DNA from: Bacteroidota bacterium
GTDB lineage: Bacteria; Bacteroidota; Bacteroidia; Flavobacteriales; Weeksellaceae
Assembly: GCA_023458415.1 (NCBI GenBank)
Contig: JAEWZO010000038.1
Location: 1 to 19,923 of the forward strand
Direction of reading: 5' to 3'
Length of the DNA: 19,923 nt
A model generated the notes under the pieces. The model searched no databases and was not told the origin of the DNA. It saw only the letters and a program-made list of their open reading frames with translations. The position numbers and the translations under genes were made by a program. This document shows, in pieces, positions 5,835 through 13,878 of the stretch. Each line of letters opens with the position of its first letter. The stretch's first letter is position 1.

Positions 5835-6307
5835 TAATATTTTAGATTTAGTTTTTTCAGAATAAAATGAAGAAGCCAAATCGGACCAATCAAAAGAAAC
5901 TGAAGATCTTTCAAAAAACTTGGTTTTTTGCCTTCAATTTTATGTCCGTAAAACTGTCCGATCCACGATAAAACAAAGACAGCAAGAAAAACAATCCACG
6001 ATCTGTGTCCAGATTCAAGATTAACCAACGATACAAAAAACTCGAAAATCAGCATAATCACAATCATAATTAAAGCGGTGCGCCATGAAAGCGAGAAATA
6101 ATAAACAGACACAATCGCAATTGCAATAAGCGATACGATGCTGATAAATCCGAAAAACTGCAGGTAAAAATGCGGCGCCGGAATTAGTGAAATGAATCCT
6201 AAAATACTCCAGAAAATTAGAGGTACACAAATCCAGTGAATGGTTTTATTGGTCGCATTCTGGTGACTTTCGGCATATTCGTTAAAAAGCTGATCTATTT
6301 TGCGCAT
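5834..6307 (-). CDS. Mpo1-like / DUF962 membrane protein
   Basis: A 157-residue integral membrane protein with four predicted hydrophobic helices (about 26-44, 49-70, 76-94 and 103-119) and a hydrophobic C-terminal segment (136-150). It has the family's conserved histidines: the N-terminal H..N....H motif (His15, Asn17, His24, followed by VPL) and the C-terminal GQFYGHKIEGKKPSF (117-131, His122). In yeast Mpo1, a relative, these belong to an Fe(II)-dependent dioxygenase that shortens 2-hydroxy fatty acids by one carbon. Flavobacteria contain hydroxylated lipids, so a lipid role is plausible but not shown. The start ATG at 6307 is the first in frame. It is divergent from the methyltransferase gene (75 bp between) and converges on the release-factor-like gene at a shared terminator. 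Confidence 0.85.
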   Translation of the reverse strand: MRKIDQLFNEYAESHQNATNKTIHWICVPLIFWSILGFISLIPAPHFYLQFFGFISIVSLIAIAIVSVYYFSLSWRTALIMIVIMLIFEFFVSLVNLESGHRSWIVFLAVFVLSWIGQFYGHKIEGKKPSFLKDLQFLLIGPIWLLHFILKKLNLKY

Positions 6308-6360
6308 GGTTAATCTTTTCTAAAACGAATTTACACATTTTCAGACAAGCTTTAATTCAG

Positions 6361-6368
6361 TATTTTTG
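6361..6368 (+). promoter_or_regulatory. -7 promoter box for the methyltransferase gene
   Basis: TATTTTTG is an exact TAnnTTTG match, 14 bp before the ATG at 6383, predicting a very short leader of about 10 nt. The -33 region has only T-rich sequence (ATTTT at 6337-6341), not a clean TTTG. Confidence 0.45.
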
Positions 6369-6382
6369 AAAAATTTTTGACG

Positions 6383-7084
6383 ATGAAAGATTTAATGGGA
6401 AAAGCAATTTGGGATTATTTCCACAAAAATAATCCGGAAGATTTGCAGACGGAAACTTCAATTTCAATGCTGGATGAACTTCCTGTGGAATATCTTTTCC
6501 GCAGCTATCGCGAAATGAATGAAGTGGAGAAAAAGGCTCTTGATCTTTCGGTTGGAAAAGTTCTCGATGTGGGTTGTGGAGCAGGATCGCACAGCTTGTA
6601 TCTTCAGAACGAGAAGAATTTGGAAGTCACAGGTCTAGACATTTCGCCCAAATCCGTAGAAATCGCCAAAGAAAGAGGGTTGAAAGATGCTGTTTGCGAA
6701 AATATTCTCCATTTTTCGGGAAAGTTTGATACCATTCTGATGATGATGAACGGAACCGGAATTTTTGAAGGACTCGGTAAAATTGATGTCTTTTTCAGAA
6801 AGCTGAAAACACTGTTGAATGATGGCGGACAAATATTAATTGACGGAACCGATATTATTTACATGTACGATCAGGACGAGGATGGCGGTTATTTTATACC
6901 GGCGAACGGATATTACGGCGAAGTAGATTACATTGTGCACTACAAGGGCGAAACCGAAGATCCGATGAAATGGCTTTATCTTGATTTCGGAACACTGCGT
7001 CGCGCAGCGGAAAATAATGGTTTTGCTGTGGAGAAAATTGTTGAGAACGAATATTCTTATCTGGCGAAACTTTCCTTAAAATAA
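6383..7084 (+). CDS. Class I SAM-dependent methyltransferase, substrate unknown
   Basis: A 233-residue Rossmann-fold methyltransferase. Motif I is VLDVGCGAGSH (60-70), binding SAM; motif II ends in the acidic residue that contacts the ribose (VTGLDISP, Asp86); further core strands include FDTILMMMNGTGIFEGL (115-131) and LLNDGGQILIDGTD (144-157). The region MYDQDEDGGYFIPANG (161-176) and YYGEVDYIVHYKG (177-189) replaces a simple C-terminus and may form the acceptor pocket. I chose the ATG at 6383. A TTG two codons earlier (6377) lies about 5 nt after the predicted transcript start and is unlikely. The gene stands alone: divergent from the DUF962 gene, convergent with metG, sharing a terminator. 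Small molecule, lipid and protein substrates are all possible. Confidence 0.85.
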   Translation: MKDLMGKAIWDYFHKNNPEDLQTETSISMLDELPVEYLFRSYREMNEVEKKALDLSVGKVLDVGCGAGSHSLYLQNEKNLEVTGLDISPKSVEIAKERGLKDAVCENILHFSGKFDTILMMMNGTGIFEGLGKIDVFFRKLKTLLNDGGQILIDGTDIIYMYDQDEDGGYFIPANGYYGEVDYIVHYKGETEDPMKWLYLDFGTLRRAAENNGFAVEKIVENEYSYLAKLSLK

Positions 7085-7116
7085 AAAAGATTTCAGCACT
7101 GCTGAAATCTTTTTTA
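7083..7116. terminator. Bidirectional terminator between methyltransferase and metG
   Basis: Perfect 15-bp stem: AAAAAAGATTTCAGC (7083-7097) pairs with GCTGAAATCTTTTTT (7101-7115), loop ACT. The flanking A and T runs let it work in both directions; it overlaps the methyltransferase stop codon and lies about 20 bp past the metG stop. Confidence 0.9.
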
Positions 7117-7136
7117 TTGTTTGTATTAATAGTTTA

Positions 7137-9164
7137 TTATCCAATTTCAATGCCATTCTCCACTTGATCATCCGGCGTTACGAAGGAAAGTTTTCCGTCC
7201 GGTTTGGTAGTTAACAGTAACATCCCCTGAGATTCGATTCCGCGTATTTTTCTTGGCGCAAGATTGGCCAGAATCATTACCTGTTTTCCTACACATTCTT
7301 CCGGAGTAAAACTTTCAGCAACACCCGAAACTACGGTACGTACGTCGATACCGGTATCCACTTTGAACTTCAGGAGTTTGTCGGCTTTTTCCACTTTTTC
7401 TGCTTCCAGAATGGTAGCGGTTCTAAGGTCTATTTTTGTAAAATCGTCAAATGTGATTTCGTCTTTCATTGGGTTGGCGTTTGGATTGGGTTTTTTGTTG
7501 GATTGTTTCGTGTTTTCAAGTTTCTGAATCTGAGCTTCAATCACATCATCTTCAATTTTGGAGAAGAGAAGGGAAGCTTCGTTAATCCGGTGTCCGCTTT
7601 CGATCAGGACGCCTTTTACATCGCTCCAGTTTTTCTTTTCCACGTTGAACATCGTCAGCAGTTTTTCTGAAGAAAACGGCATAAACGGTTCACAAAGCTG
7701 TGCTAAAGCAACGGCAATCTGTGCCGATACAAACAGTGACTGTGCAGTTTTTTCAGGGTTGTCCTTGATGGTTTTCCACGGTTCTTCGGTCTGCAGATAT
7801 TGGTTTCCGAATCTTGCCAGATTCATCAAAGCGGAAAGCGCATTTCTGAATTCAAAGTTTTCAAGGAAGGTTTCGATTTCTGTGGCAGATTTTTCAATTT
7901 CCTGAAGTTCAGGAGCATTGACGTCACCCTGCGGAATGATTCCTTCGTAATACTTATGTGTAAGAACAGCTACGCGGTTGATGAAGTTCCCGAAAATCCC
8001 CACCAGTTCCGAATTGTTCTTGGTCTGGAAATCCTTCCACGTGAAGTTGTTGTCCTTGGTTTCCGGTGCGGAAGAAAGGAGCGCGTAACGCAGAACGTCC
8101 TGCTGTCCCGGGAATTCTTCCACATATTCGTGCGCCCACACCGCCCAGTTTCGGGAAGTGGAAATTTTGTCGTTTTCAAGGTTCAGGAATTCAAATGCCG
8201 GAACGTTTTTCGGCATCACATAATCACCGTGAGCCTTCATCATCGCAGGGAAAATAATACAGTGGAATACGATATTGTCTTTCCCGATGAAGTGAATCAG
8301 ATCCGATTCTTCGCTCTGCCAGTAATCTTTCCAGTTTTTGCCGTTTTTCTCTGCCCATTCTTTGGTAAATGAGATATAGCCAATCGGCGCGTCAAACCAA
8401 ACATATAGTACTTTTCCTTCTGCATCAGCCAACGGAACGGGAACGCCCCAGTTCAGGTCGCGGGTCATTGCGCGGGGTTTCAGTCCGTCGTTCAGCCATG
8501 ATTTTACCTGTCCGTACACGTTGGGTTTCCAGTCGTCCTTATGGCCTTCGATGATCCATTCGTTCAGGAAATTTTCGTATTCATTAAGCGGAAGATACCA
8601 GTTTTTAGTTTCCTTCAGAATCGGAATATTTCCACTGAGCATCGATTTTGGATTGATGAGTTCTGAAGGAGAAAGGGTAGAGCCGCACTTCTCGCACTGA
8701 TCGCCGTAAGCATTGTCGTTGCTGCAGTTCGGGCAGGTTCCTACGATGTAACGGTCGGCAAGGAATTCCCCGGCCTGCTCGTCGAAATACTGCTCAGAAA
8801 CTTCCTCGGTAAATTTACCTTTATCGTATAAAGTCTTGAAGAAATCCTGACTTACTTCGTAATGGTTTTTGGAAGTTGTTCGTGAATATTCGTCGAAAGA
8901 AATGCCCAGATCAACAAAAGATTTCTTGATGATTTCGTGGTATTTGTCTACGATATCCTGAGGCGTAACGCCTTCTTTCTTTGCACGAATGGTGATAGGA
9001 ATTCCGTGTTCATCTGAACCGCAGATGAACGCAACCTCATTTCCAATCCTTCTCTGAAATCTTGCATAGACATCCGACGGTACATAAACGCCCGCCAAAT
9101 GCCCGATATGAACCGGACCGTTTGCGTAAGGCAAAGCCGCCGTAATCATTTTTCTTTTTGACAT
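7137..9164 (-). CDS. metG: Methionyl-tRNA synthetase
   Basis: A 675-residue class I aminoacyl-tRNA synthetase that charges tRNA-Met. The ATP-binding motif is PYANGPVHIGH (12-22, HIGH at 19-22). A zinc knuckle is formed by Cys144, Cys147, Cys157 and Cys160. The second signature is KISTS (333-337) in place of KMSKS, a conservative form keeping the lysine and serines. The anticodon-binding helical domain follows, then a low-complexity Asn/Pro/Lys linker (about 553-567) and a C-terminal Trbp111-like tRNA-binding domain (about 568-675: FTKIDLRTATILEAE, then LAPRKIRGIESQGMLL). This is the long, dimer-type architecture of E. coli MetG. Start at 9164 is supported by a good -7 box 23 bp upstream and the conserved N-terminus. 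It is monocistronic, with a shared terminator downstream. Confidence 0.98.
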   Translation of the reverse strand: MSKRKMITAALPYANGPVHIGHLAGVYVPSDVYARFQRRIGNEVAFICGSDEHGIPITIRAKKEGVTPQDIVDKYHEIIKKSFVDLGISFDEYSRTTSKNHYEVSQDFFKTLYDKGKFTEEVSEQYFDEQAGEFLADRYIVGTCPNCSNDNAYGDQCEKCGSTLSPSELINPKSMLSGNIPILKETKNWYLPLNEYENFLNEWIIEGHKDDWKPNVYGQVKSWLNDGLKPRAMTRDLNWGVPVPLADAEGKVLYVWFDAPIGYISFTKEWAEKNGKNWKDYWQSEESDLIHFIGKDNIVFHCIIFPAMMKAHGDYVMPKNVPAFEFLNLENDKISTSRNWAVWAHEYVEEFPGQQDVLRYALLSSAPETKDNNFTWKDFQTKNNSELVGIFGNFINRVAVLTHKYYEGIIPQGDVNAPELQEIEKSATEIETFLENFEFRNALSALMNLARFGNQYLQTEEPWKTIKDNPEKTAQSLFVSAQIAVALAQLCEPFMPFSSEKLLTMFNVEKKNWSDVKGVLIESGHRINEASLLFSKIEDDVIEAQIQKLENTKQSNKKPNPNANPMKDEITFDDFTKIDLRTATILEAEKVEKADKLLKFKVDTGIDVRTVVSGVAESFTPEECVGKQVMILANLAPRKIRGIESQGMLLLTTKPDGKLSFVTPDDQVENGIEIG

Positions 9165-9186
9165 TCTATATATAGTATAATTTCCG

Positions 9187-9194
9187 CAAAGATA
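9187..9194 (-). promoter_or_regulatory. -7 promoter box of metG
   Basis: On the minus strand TATCTTTG, followed by C, is an exact match to TAnnTTTG. It predicts transcription from about 9183 and a leader of about 18 nt. The -33 position (9214-9218) reads only TTTT/TTTC. No T-box or methionine riboswitch fits in such a short leader. Confidence 0.6.
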
Positions 9195-9534
9195 AGTGTT
9201 ATGAATTTGAATTGAAAATGTAAAATATTTTAATTATTTGATAATTTGTTTTTGTGGCAATTTTTAACAAAGGCACTTGGAAAAGCCGAAAAATAGCTAA
9301 ACGTCTGTTTAAACTTTTGTTAAAATTGATTTAAATCATGTTTCCATTTTGTTTTTGTAAAACATTGATATTCAACAGTAATACTTGTTTTGGGACAAGT
9401 AATACATGATATTTTTCATGAATTATTAAGTTAATTTATAAAAATTTTATAATCGGTTAAAAAAATAGTAAATTGCATCGCTACTTTAATGGTAGGTGTT
9501 ATGTATAGAATATTAATCCTTAAATTTTATTTTT
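9195..9534 (+). promoter_or_regulatory. Regulatory region upstream of the sus operon, with inverted repeats
   Basis: No gene is visible in this AT-rich stretch. It holds a series of inverted repeats: TTTTAACAAA (9262-9271) with TTTGTTAAAA (9316-9325); palindrome GTTTAAAC (9307-9314); TACTTGT (9382-9388) with ACAAGTA (9395-9401); CATGA (9405-9409) with TCATG (9416-9420); and TTATAAAA (9436-9443) with TTTTATAA (9445-9452). AGTAATAC is also directly repeated at 9377-9384 and 9398-9405, 21 bp or two helical turns apart. No hairpin is followed by a T run. The only exact -7 box (TATTTTTG, 9528-9535) overlaps the presumed susC start codon. Operator function is inferred from position and symmetry. 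Confidence 0.45.
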
Positions 9535-12282
9535 GTGAGAAACTATAGTACAGTTTTGAAAATTGCTCCTGCATTTTTACTGGCGGGAACAATGTTGCAC
9601 GCACAAACAACTGACTCCGTGAGAACGGCGGATATTGAGCAGGTTGTTTTGATTGGTTACGGTACGCAAAAGAAAGAAGACCTTACCGGATCAATTGCTT
9701 CTATTACAGCAAAGGATTTCAACGTTGGTGCTACTTCTCCTGATCAATTGATTCAGGGTAAGGCACCGGGTGTTACGATCACCGGAAACGGTGGTAATCC
9801 GGGAGCTGGTTCTACAATCAGAATTAGAGGTGGAGCTTCACTGAATGCGAGTAACGACCCGCTAATCGTGGTTGACGGAATTCCAATGGACTATTCCGGA
9901 ATTTCTGGTGCATCCAACGCTTTAGCTTTGATTAACCCGAATGACATTGAAAGTTTCAGTGTACTTAAAGATGCTTCTGCTGCTGCAATCTACGGTAACA
10001 GAGCTTCTAACGGTGTAATTTTAATTACAACTAAAAAAGGTACCGGAGGAAGATTGAAAGTTAATTTCTCTACTGTTGCTTCAGCTTCCACAAAAATGGG
10101 AAATTTGGATGTTCTTTCAGCAGATGAGTTCAGAAGTTTTGTAACGCAAAATGCTTCTCAAAACTACATCGACAAATTGGGTACAGCCAATACTAACTGG
10201 CAAGATCTGATTTATCAAACTGCATGGGGAACAGACAATAACGTATCTATCTCCGGTGGTATCAGAAAATTACCTTACCGTCTATCATTAGGTTACAACG
10301 AACAGAACGGTATTGTGAAAACCAACGAGTTCAGAAGAACTTCCGTAGGTTTAAACCTTAACCCGAGACTTTTTGACAATCACCTTACTGTGAACGCTAG
10401 TTTCAAAGGCTCCATGACGGAGAACCGTTTTCCTGCGAGTGTAATTGGTGCTGCTCAGTACTTCGACCCAACACAGCCGGTTTACGATTTTTCACCTAAT
10501 GGAAACCAAGTAAATAACTTCTGGGAGTGGTGGTTGCCATCAGGAGTTGCAAATACCAATGCTACATTCAACCCACTTTCTTCGCTTATGGCGAGAAGAG
10601 ATGTTTCTACAGTTTTCAGAGGTATTGCAGGTTTACAGTTGGATTATAAATTCCACTTCCTTCCTGATCTTCGTTGGAATGTTAACTTAGGTTACGATTA
10701 CCAAAAAGGTAACGGTGCGATTACTGAATTCCCTAACTACAGAACTACGATGTTTACTTTGGGAAGCCGCAGAGATTACTCTCAGGAAAAAACCAACAGA
10801 TTGTTAGAAACTTATTTGAATTATGTTAAAGATGTAGACGCTATTAATACCAAAATGGATTTGATGGCAGGTTACTCATACCAAAAATTCAACAACTTTG
10901 TTCCTGGTGTTTTAACATACCACGGAAATCCTGCATATGACGCGGTAGAAGTACCAAGAGATTATGAAGGTAATCTTGTATTATTAGGTTTCTATGGTAG
11001 AGCGATTTTTACCATTGCTGATAAATATATCCTTACTGGATCCATCAGAAGAGACGGTACTTCCAGATTCTTCAACGGAACTGAAGAAACAGCAAATATG
11101 TGGGGTACTTTCCCGGCAGTTTCCGGAGCATGGAAAATTATCAACGAAAACTTCCTTCAAGATTCAAAAGTATTCTCAGACCTGAAACTAAGAGCAGGTT
11201 GGGGTGAAACAGGACAGCAGGAAATTGGTTCTTACTACAACTCGTTCCCGGCTTATCACGTATCCAACGCGCAGGCTCAGTACGGTTTTGGAAGTCAGTA
11301 TTATTTCATGTACAGACCAATTCAGTACAACCCGAATCTAACTTGGGAAACTACTACAACGGTTAACGCGGGACTTGATTTCGGTTTCCTAAATAACAGA
11401 ATTACCGGTTCCATCGACTGGTTCAGAAAAAACACTCATAATCTATTGGCAAATGTTGGGGTACCTGCAGGGGAATTCTCTAACAGAAACAACAAGAATA
11501 TCGGTGAAATGGAAACAGACGGTGTGGAATTCCTTATTAATGTAACTCCGGTGAAAACTGAAGATGTTACATGGGATTTCAGCTTCAACGCAGCACACTA
11601 CGATCCAAGAATTACAACTTTCTCTGATCAGATTCAGGAAGGTTATGTTGTTGCAACTGGTGGTATTTCCGGTGGTGTAGGTAACACAGTTCAGGGACAC
11701 ACCGTGGGTTATCAACCAAGCAGTTTCTACGTATATCAACAAGTTTATGACAATAACGGAAAACCTCTTGATGGAGTTTACGTTGACAGAAACGGTGATG
11801 GAGCAATTACAGCAGATGGTGATAAATACTTCTACAAGTCTACAACTCCTGATGCTACTTTCGGTTTCTCAACAAGACTGAATTACAAAAAATGGGATTT
11901 CTCCACTGCTTTAAGAGCTGTATTAGGAAATTACGTTTATAACAACTTTGCATCGCAGTCTACCGTACAGAGTATTGCAACTAACGAATATCTTCAGAAC
12001 ATCAGCAGTACTGCAGCAAACTACGGTTTTTCTGCACCTCAGTACTGGAGTGATGCTTTCGTGGAAGATGCATCTTTCCTAAGAATGGATAACCTTACCG
12101 TTGGATATAACTTTGGAGATGTTTTCAACAGAGGAAGCAATTTAAGAGTTTACGGTATGGCACAGAATGTATTTGTGGTAACAGATTATTCAGGAGTGGA
12201 TCCGGAAATCTTCGGTAACATTGATAACGGATTTTACCAAAGACCAAAAGTGTATTCATTAGGTCTAAACTTCCAATTTTAA
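9535..12282 (+). CDS. susC: SusC/RagA-type TonB-dependent outer-membrane receptor
   Basis: A 915-residue outer-membrane transporter that, with SusD, imports oligosaccharides using TonB energy. A signal peptide spans about 1-24 (cleavage after LHAQ). A TonB-box-like segment IEQVVLIGYG (34-43) leads into the plug domain (about 34-168), with GKAPGVTI, STIRIRGG, DPLIVVDGIP and the closing NGVILITTKKG (159-169). The rest is a 22-strand-type barrel ending in ...YSLGLNFQF, with the terminal aromatic of a barrel assembly signal. There is no N-terminal carboxypeptidase-regulatory-like domain, unlike many Bacteroides SusC proteins. The start is uncertain: GTG at 9535 is the only start before the signal peptide, but a TTG at 9556 would also give a good signal peptide and fits the -7 box at 9528. 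An alpha-glucan substrate is inferred from the neighbouring SusE/F and GH97 genes. Confidence 0.95.
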   Translation: MRNYSTVLKIAPAFLLAGTMLHAQTTDSVRTADIEQVVLIGYGTQKKEDLTGSIASITAKDFNVGATSPDQLIQGKAPGVTITGNGGNPGAGSTIRIRGGASLNASNDPLIVVDGIPMDYSGISGASNALALINPNDIESFSVLKDASAAAIYGNRASNGVILITTKKGTGGRLKVNFSTVASASTKMGNLDVLSADEFRSFVTQNASQNYIDKLGTANTNWQDLIYQTAWGTDNNVSISGGIRKLPYRLSLGYNEQNGIVKTNEFRRTSVGLNLNPRLFDNHLTVNASFKGSMTENRFPASVIGAAQYFDPTQPVYDFSPNGNQVNNFWEWWLPSGVANTNATFNPLSSLMARRDVSTVFRGIAGLQLDYKFHFLPDLRWNVNLGYDYQKGNGAITEFPNYRTTMFTLGSRRDYSQEKTNRLLETYLNYVKDVDAINTKMDLMAGYSYQKFNNFVPGVLTYHGNPAYDAVEVPRDYEGNLVLLGFYGRAIFTIADKYILTGSIRRDGTSRFFNGTEETANMWGTFPAVSGAWKIINENFLQDSKVFSDLKLRAGWGETGQQEIGSYYNSFPAYHVSNAQAQYGFGSQYYFMYRPIQYNPNLTWETTTTVNAGLDFGFLNNRITGSIDWFRKNTHNLLANVGVPAGEFSNRNNKNIGEMETDGVEFLINVTPVKTEDVTWDFSFNAAHYDPRITTFSDQIQEGYVVATGGISGGVGNTVQGHTVGYQPSSFYVYQQVYDNNGKPLDGVYVDRNGDGAITADGDKYFYKSTTPDATFGFSTRLNYKKWDFSTALRAVLGNYVYNNFASQSTVQSIATNEYLQNISSTAANYGFSAPQYWSDAFVEDASFLRMDNLTVGYNFGDVFNRGSNLRVYGMAQNVFVVTDYSGVDPEIFGNIDNGFYQRPKVYSLGLNFQF

Positions 12283-12294
12283 TTATTTAGAAAA

Positions 12295-13857
12295 ATGAAA
12301 AATTTCAGAATGAAAAATCTAAAAATAGCAGCTTTGGTTTTGGGACTTACCTTTACCTCGACTGCATGTGTAGATGATTTAAGACAGGAGCCAATTACAG
12401 ATATTACATCTGCAGGGCTTTATAAAGATTTTAATAATTATCCTAACTTATTGGCAAAACTTTATGGTGGTTTAGCTGTAGGTGGACAGGAAGGTGGTGA
12501 CGGAAACGGTGATATCGCTGATATCGACGGTGGTTTCTCCAACTATATGCGTCTTCTTTATACTTTACAGGTAATTACGACGGATGAAGCGGTTATTGGA
12601 TGGAACGACGGTACACTTCACGAATTCCATAAAATGATCTGGACACCAACCAACGAGTTCAACAACGCGATGTATTACAGATTGTATACAGAGGTTGCAT
12701 TTACCAACGAATTCATCAAAAATACAACTGATGAAATGTTGGCTTCCAACGGAATTACAGGAGCAAATCTTGATGAAGCTAAAGCGATGAGAGCAGAAGC
12801 AAGATTCCTAAGAGCACAGGCGTATTATCACCTGCTTGATCTTTACGGAAATGTACCATTTGTAGACGAAACTACTTTCGGTACTGTACCACAACAAATC
12901 AGCAGAGCCGACCTTTTCAACTATGTTGAAAGTGAGCTTTTGGCTGCTGAAGCTGAACTTAAAGCGCCAAAATCCAATGTATACGGAAGATTGGATAAAG
13001 CTGCTGCATGGACACTACTTGCAAGACTTTATCTTAACGCTAATGTGTACACCGGTACGGCAAGAAATGCTGATGTAATTACTTACACAGAAAGAGTAAT
13101 CAATGCAGGATATGCTTTGGCTCCTGAATATGAAAACCTTTTCCTTGCTGATAACCACGTGAACAACCCTGAAAATATTTTCTCTGTTGTTTATGACGGT
13201 CTTAGAACGCAAACCAACGGTGGAACAACTTTTCTTGTACACGCTGCAATTGGTGGTAATATGAACCCTGCAGACTTCGGTGTTAACGGAGGTTGGGGTG
13301 GTCTTAGAACTACTTCTGCATTTGTTAACAAATTTGAAGACAGCGATGTGAGAGGACGTTTCCATACAGATGGACACACACTTGAAATCAATGATCTTGG
13401 AAACTTTACCGATGGTTATGCTTTTATTAAATATAAAAACATTAAAACTGACGGAACTGCAGGAGCACACGATAACTGGGTAGAAACCGACCTGCCAGTT
13501 TACAGACTTGCTGATGTGTACTTAATGTATGCAGAAGCTCACCTAAGAGGTGGCGGTGGTAACCTTGCAACTGCTTTGGGTTATGTAAATCAGTTGAGAA
13601 CAAGAGCAAATGCTTCTCCTGTTAACTTTATTGATCTGGATTTCATCCTTGATGAAAGATCAAGAGAATTGTCTTGGGAAATGACAAGAAGAACCGACCT
13701 TATCCGTTACGGTAAATTCACAAGTGCAGCTTATCTGTGGCCTTGGAAAGGAAACGCAAAAGATGGTATCGCAGTAGCAGAATACCGCAATTTGTTCCCA
13801 ATTCCGAACAACGATATGGTGGTTAACCCGAACCTGGTTCAAAACCCTGGATACTAA
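12295..13857 (+). CDS. susD: SusD/RagB family glycan-binding lipoprotein
   Basis: A 520-residue surface lipoprotein that caps SusC and captures the glycan. The signal peptide ends in a lipobox (STAC, Cys25), followed by VDD, an acidic run that fits a surface-export signal. The helical TPR-like core shows EAKAMRAEARFLRAQAYYHL (161-180) and LYGNVPFVDE (183-192). The C-terminal family motifs are DERSRELSWEMTRRTDLIRYG (453-473) and FPIPNNDMVVNPNLVQNPGY (501-520). Length is normal. The gap after susC is 12 bp and after this gene 21 bp, so they form one transcript. An internal ATG at codon 6 (12310) gives a shorter, equally good signal peptide; I kept the first ATG. Bound sugar (starch-like) is inferred from the locus. 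Confidence 0.95.
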   Translation: MKNFRMKNLKIAALVLGLTFTSTACVDDLRQEPITDITSAGLYKDFNNYPNLLAKLYGGLAVGGQEGGDGNGDIADIDGGFSNYMRLLYTLQVITTDEAVIGWNDGTLHEFHKMIWTPTNEFNNAMYYRLYTEVAFTNEFIKNTTDEMLASNGITGANLDEAKAMRAEARFLRAQAYYHLLDLYGNVPFVDETTFGTVPQQISRADLFNYVESELLAAEAELKAPKSNVYGRLDKAAAWTLLARLYLNANVYTGTARNADVITYTERVINAGYALAPEYENLFLADNHVNNPENIFSVVYDGLRTQTNGGTTFLVHAAIGGNMNPADFGVNGGWGGLRTTSAFVNKFEDSDVRGRFHTDGHTLEINDLGNFTDGYAFIKYKNIKTDGTAGAHDNWVETDLPVYRLADVYLMYAEAHLRGGGGNLATALGYVNQLRTRANASPVNFIDLDFILDERSRELSWEMTRRTDLIRYGKFTSAAYLWPWKGNAKDGIAVAEYRNLFPIPNNDMVVNPNLVQNPGY

Positions 13858-13878
13858 TTTATAAAACATCTTAAAGAA

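Noticed and set aside
6377..6382. TTG start adding two codons to the methyltransferase gene
   Set aside because: It would lie about 5 nt after the predicted transcript start; the ATG at 6383 is better.
7800..8372. A 190-codon open frame on the plus strand inside metG
   Set aside because: It lies wholly antisense to a complete metG with all signature motifs and has no recognisable domain; it is a by-product of metG codon use.
9165..9186. T-box or SAM-type riboswitch in front of metG
   Set aside because: The -7 box at 9187-9194 leaves a leader of only about 18 nt, too short for any known riboswitch.
9338..9409. A 23-codon open frame upstream of susC, rich in Phe and Cys
   Set aside because: Composition reflects T-rich DNA, no promoter or ribosome-binding context, and it overlaps the inverted repeats. 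No evidence for a leader peptide.
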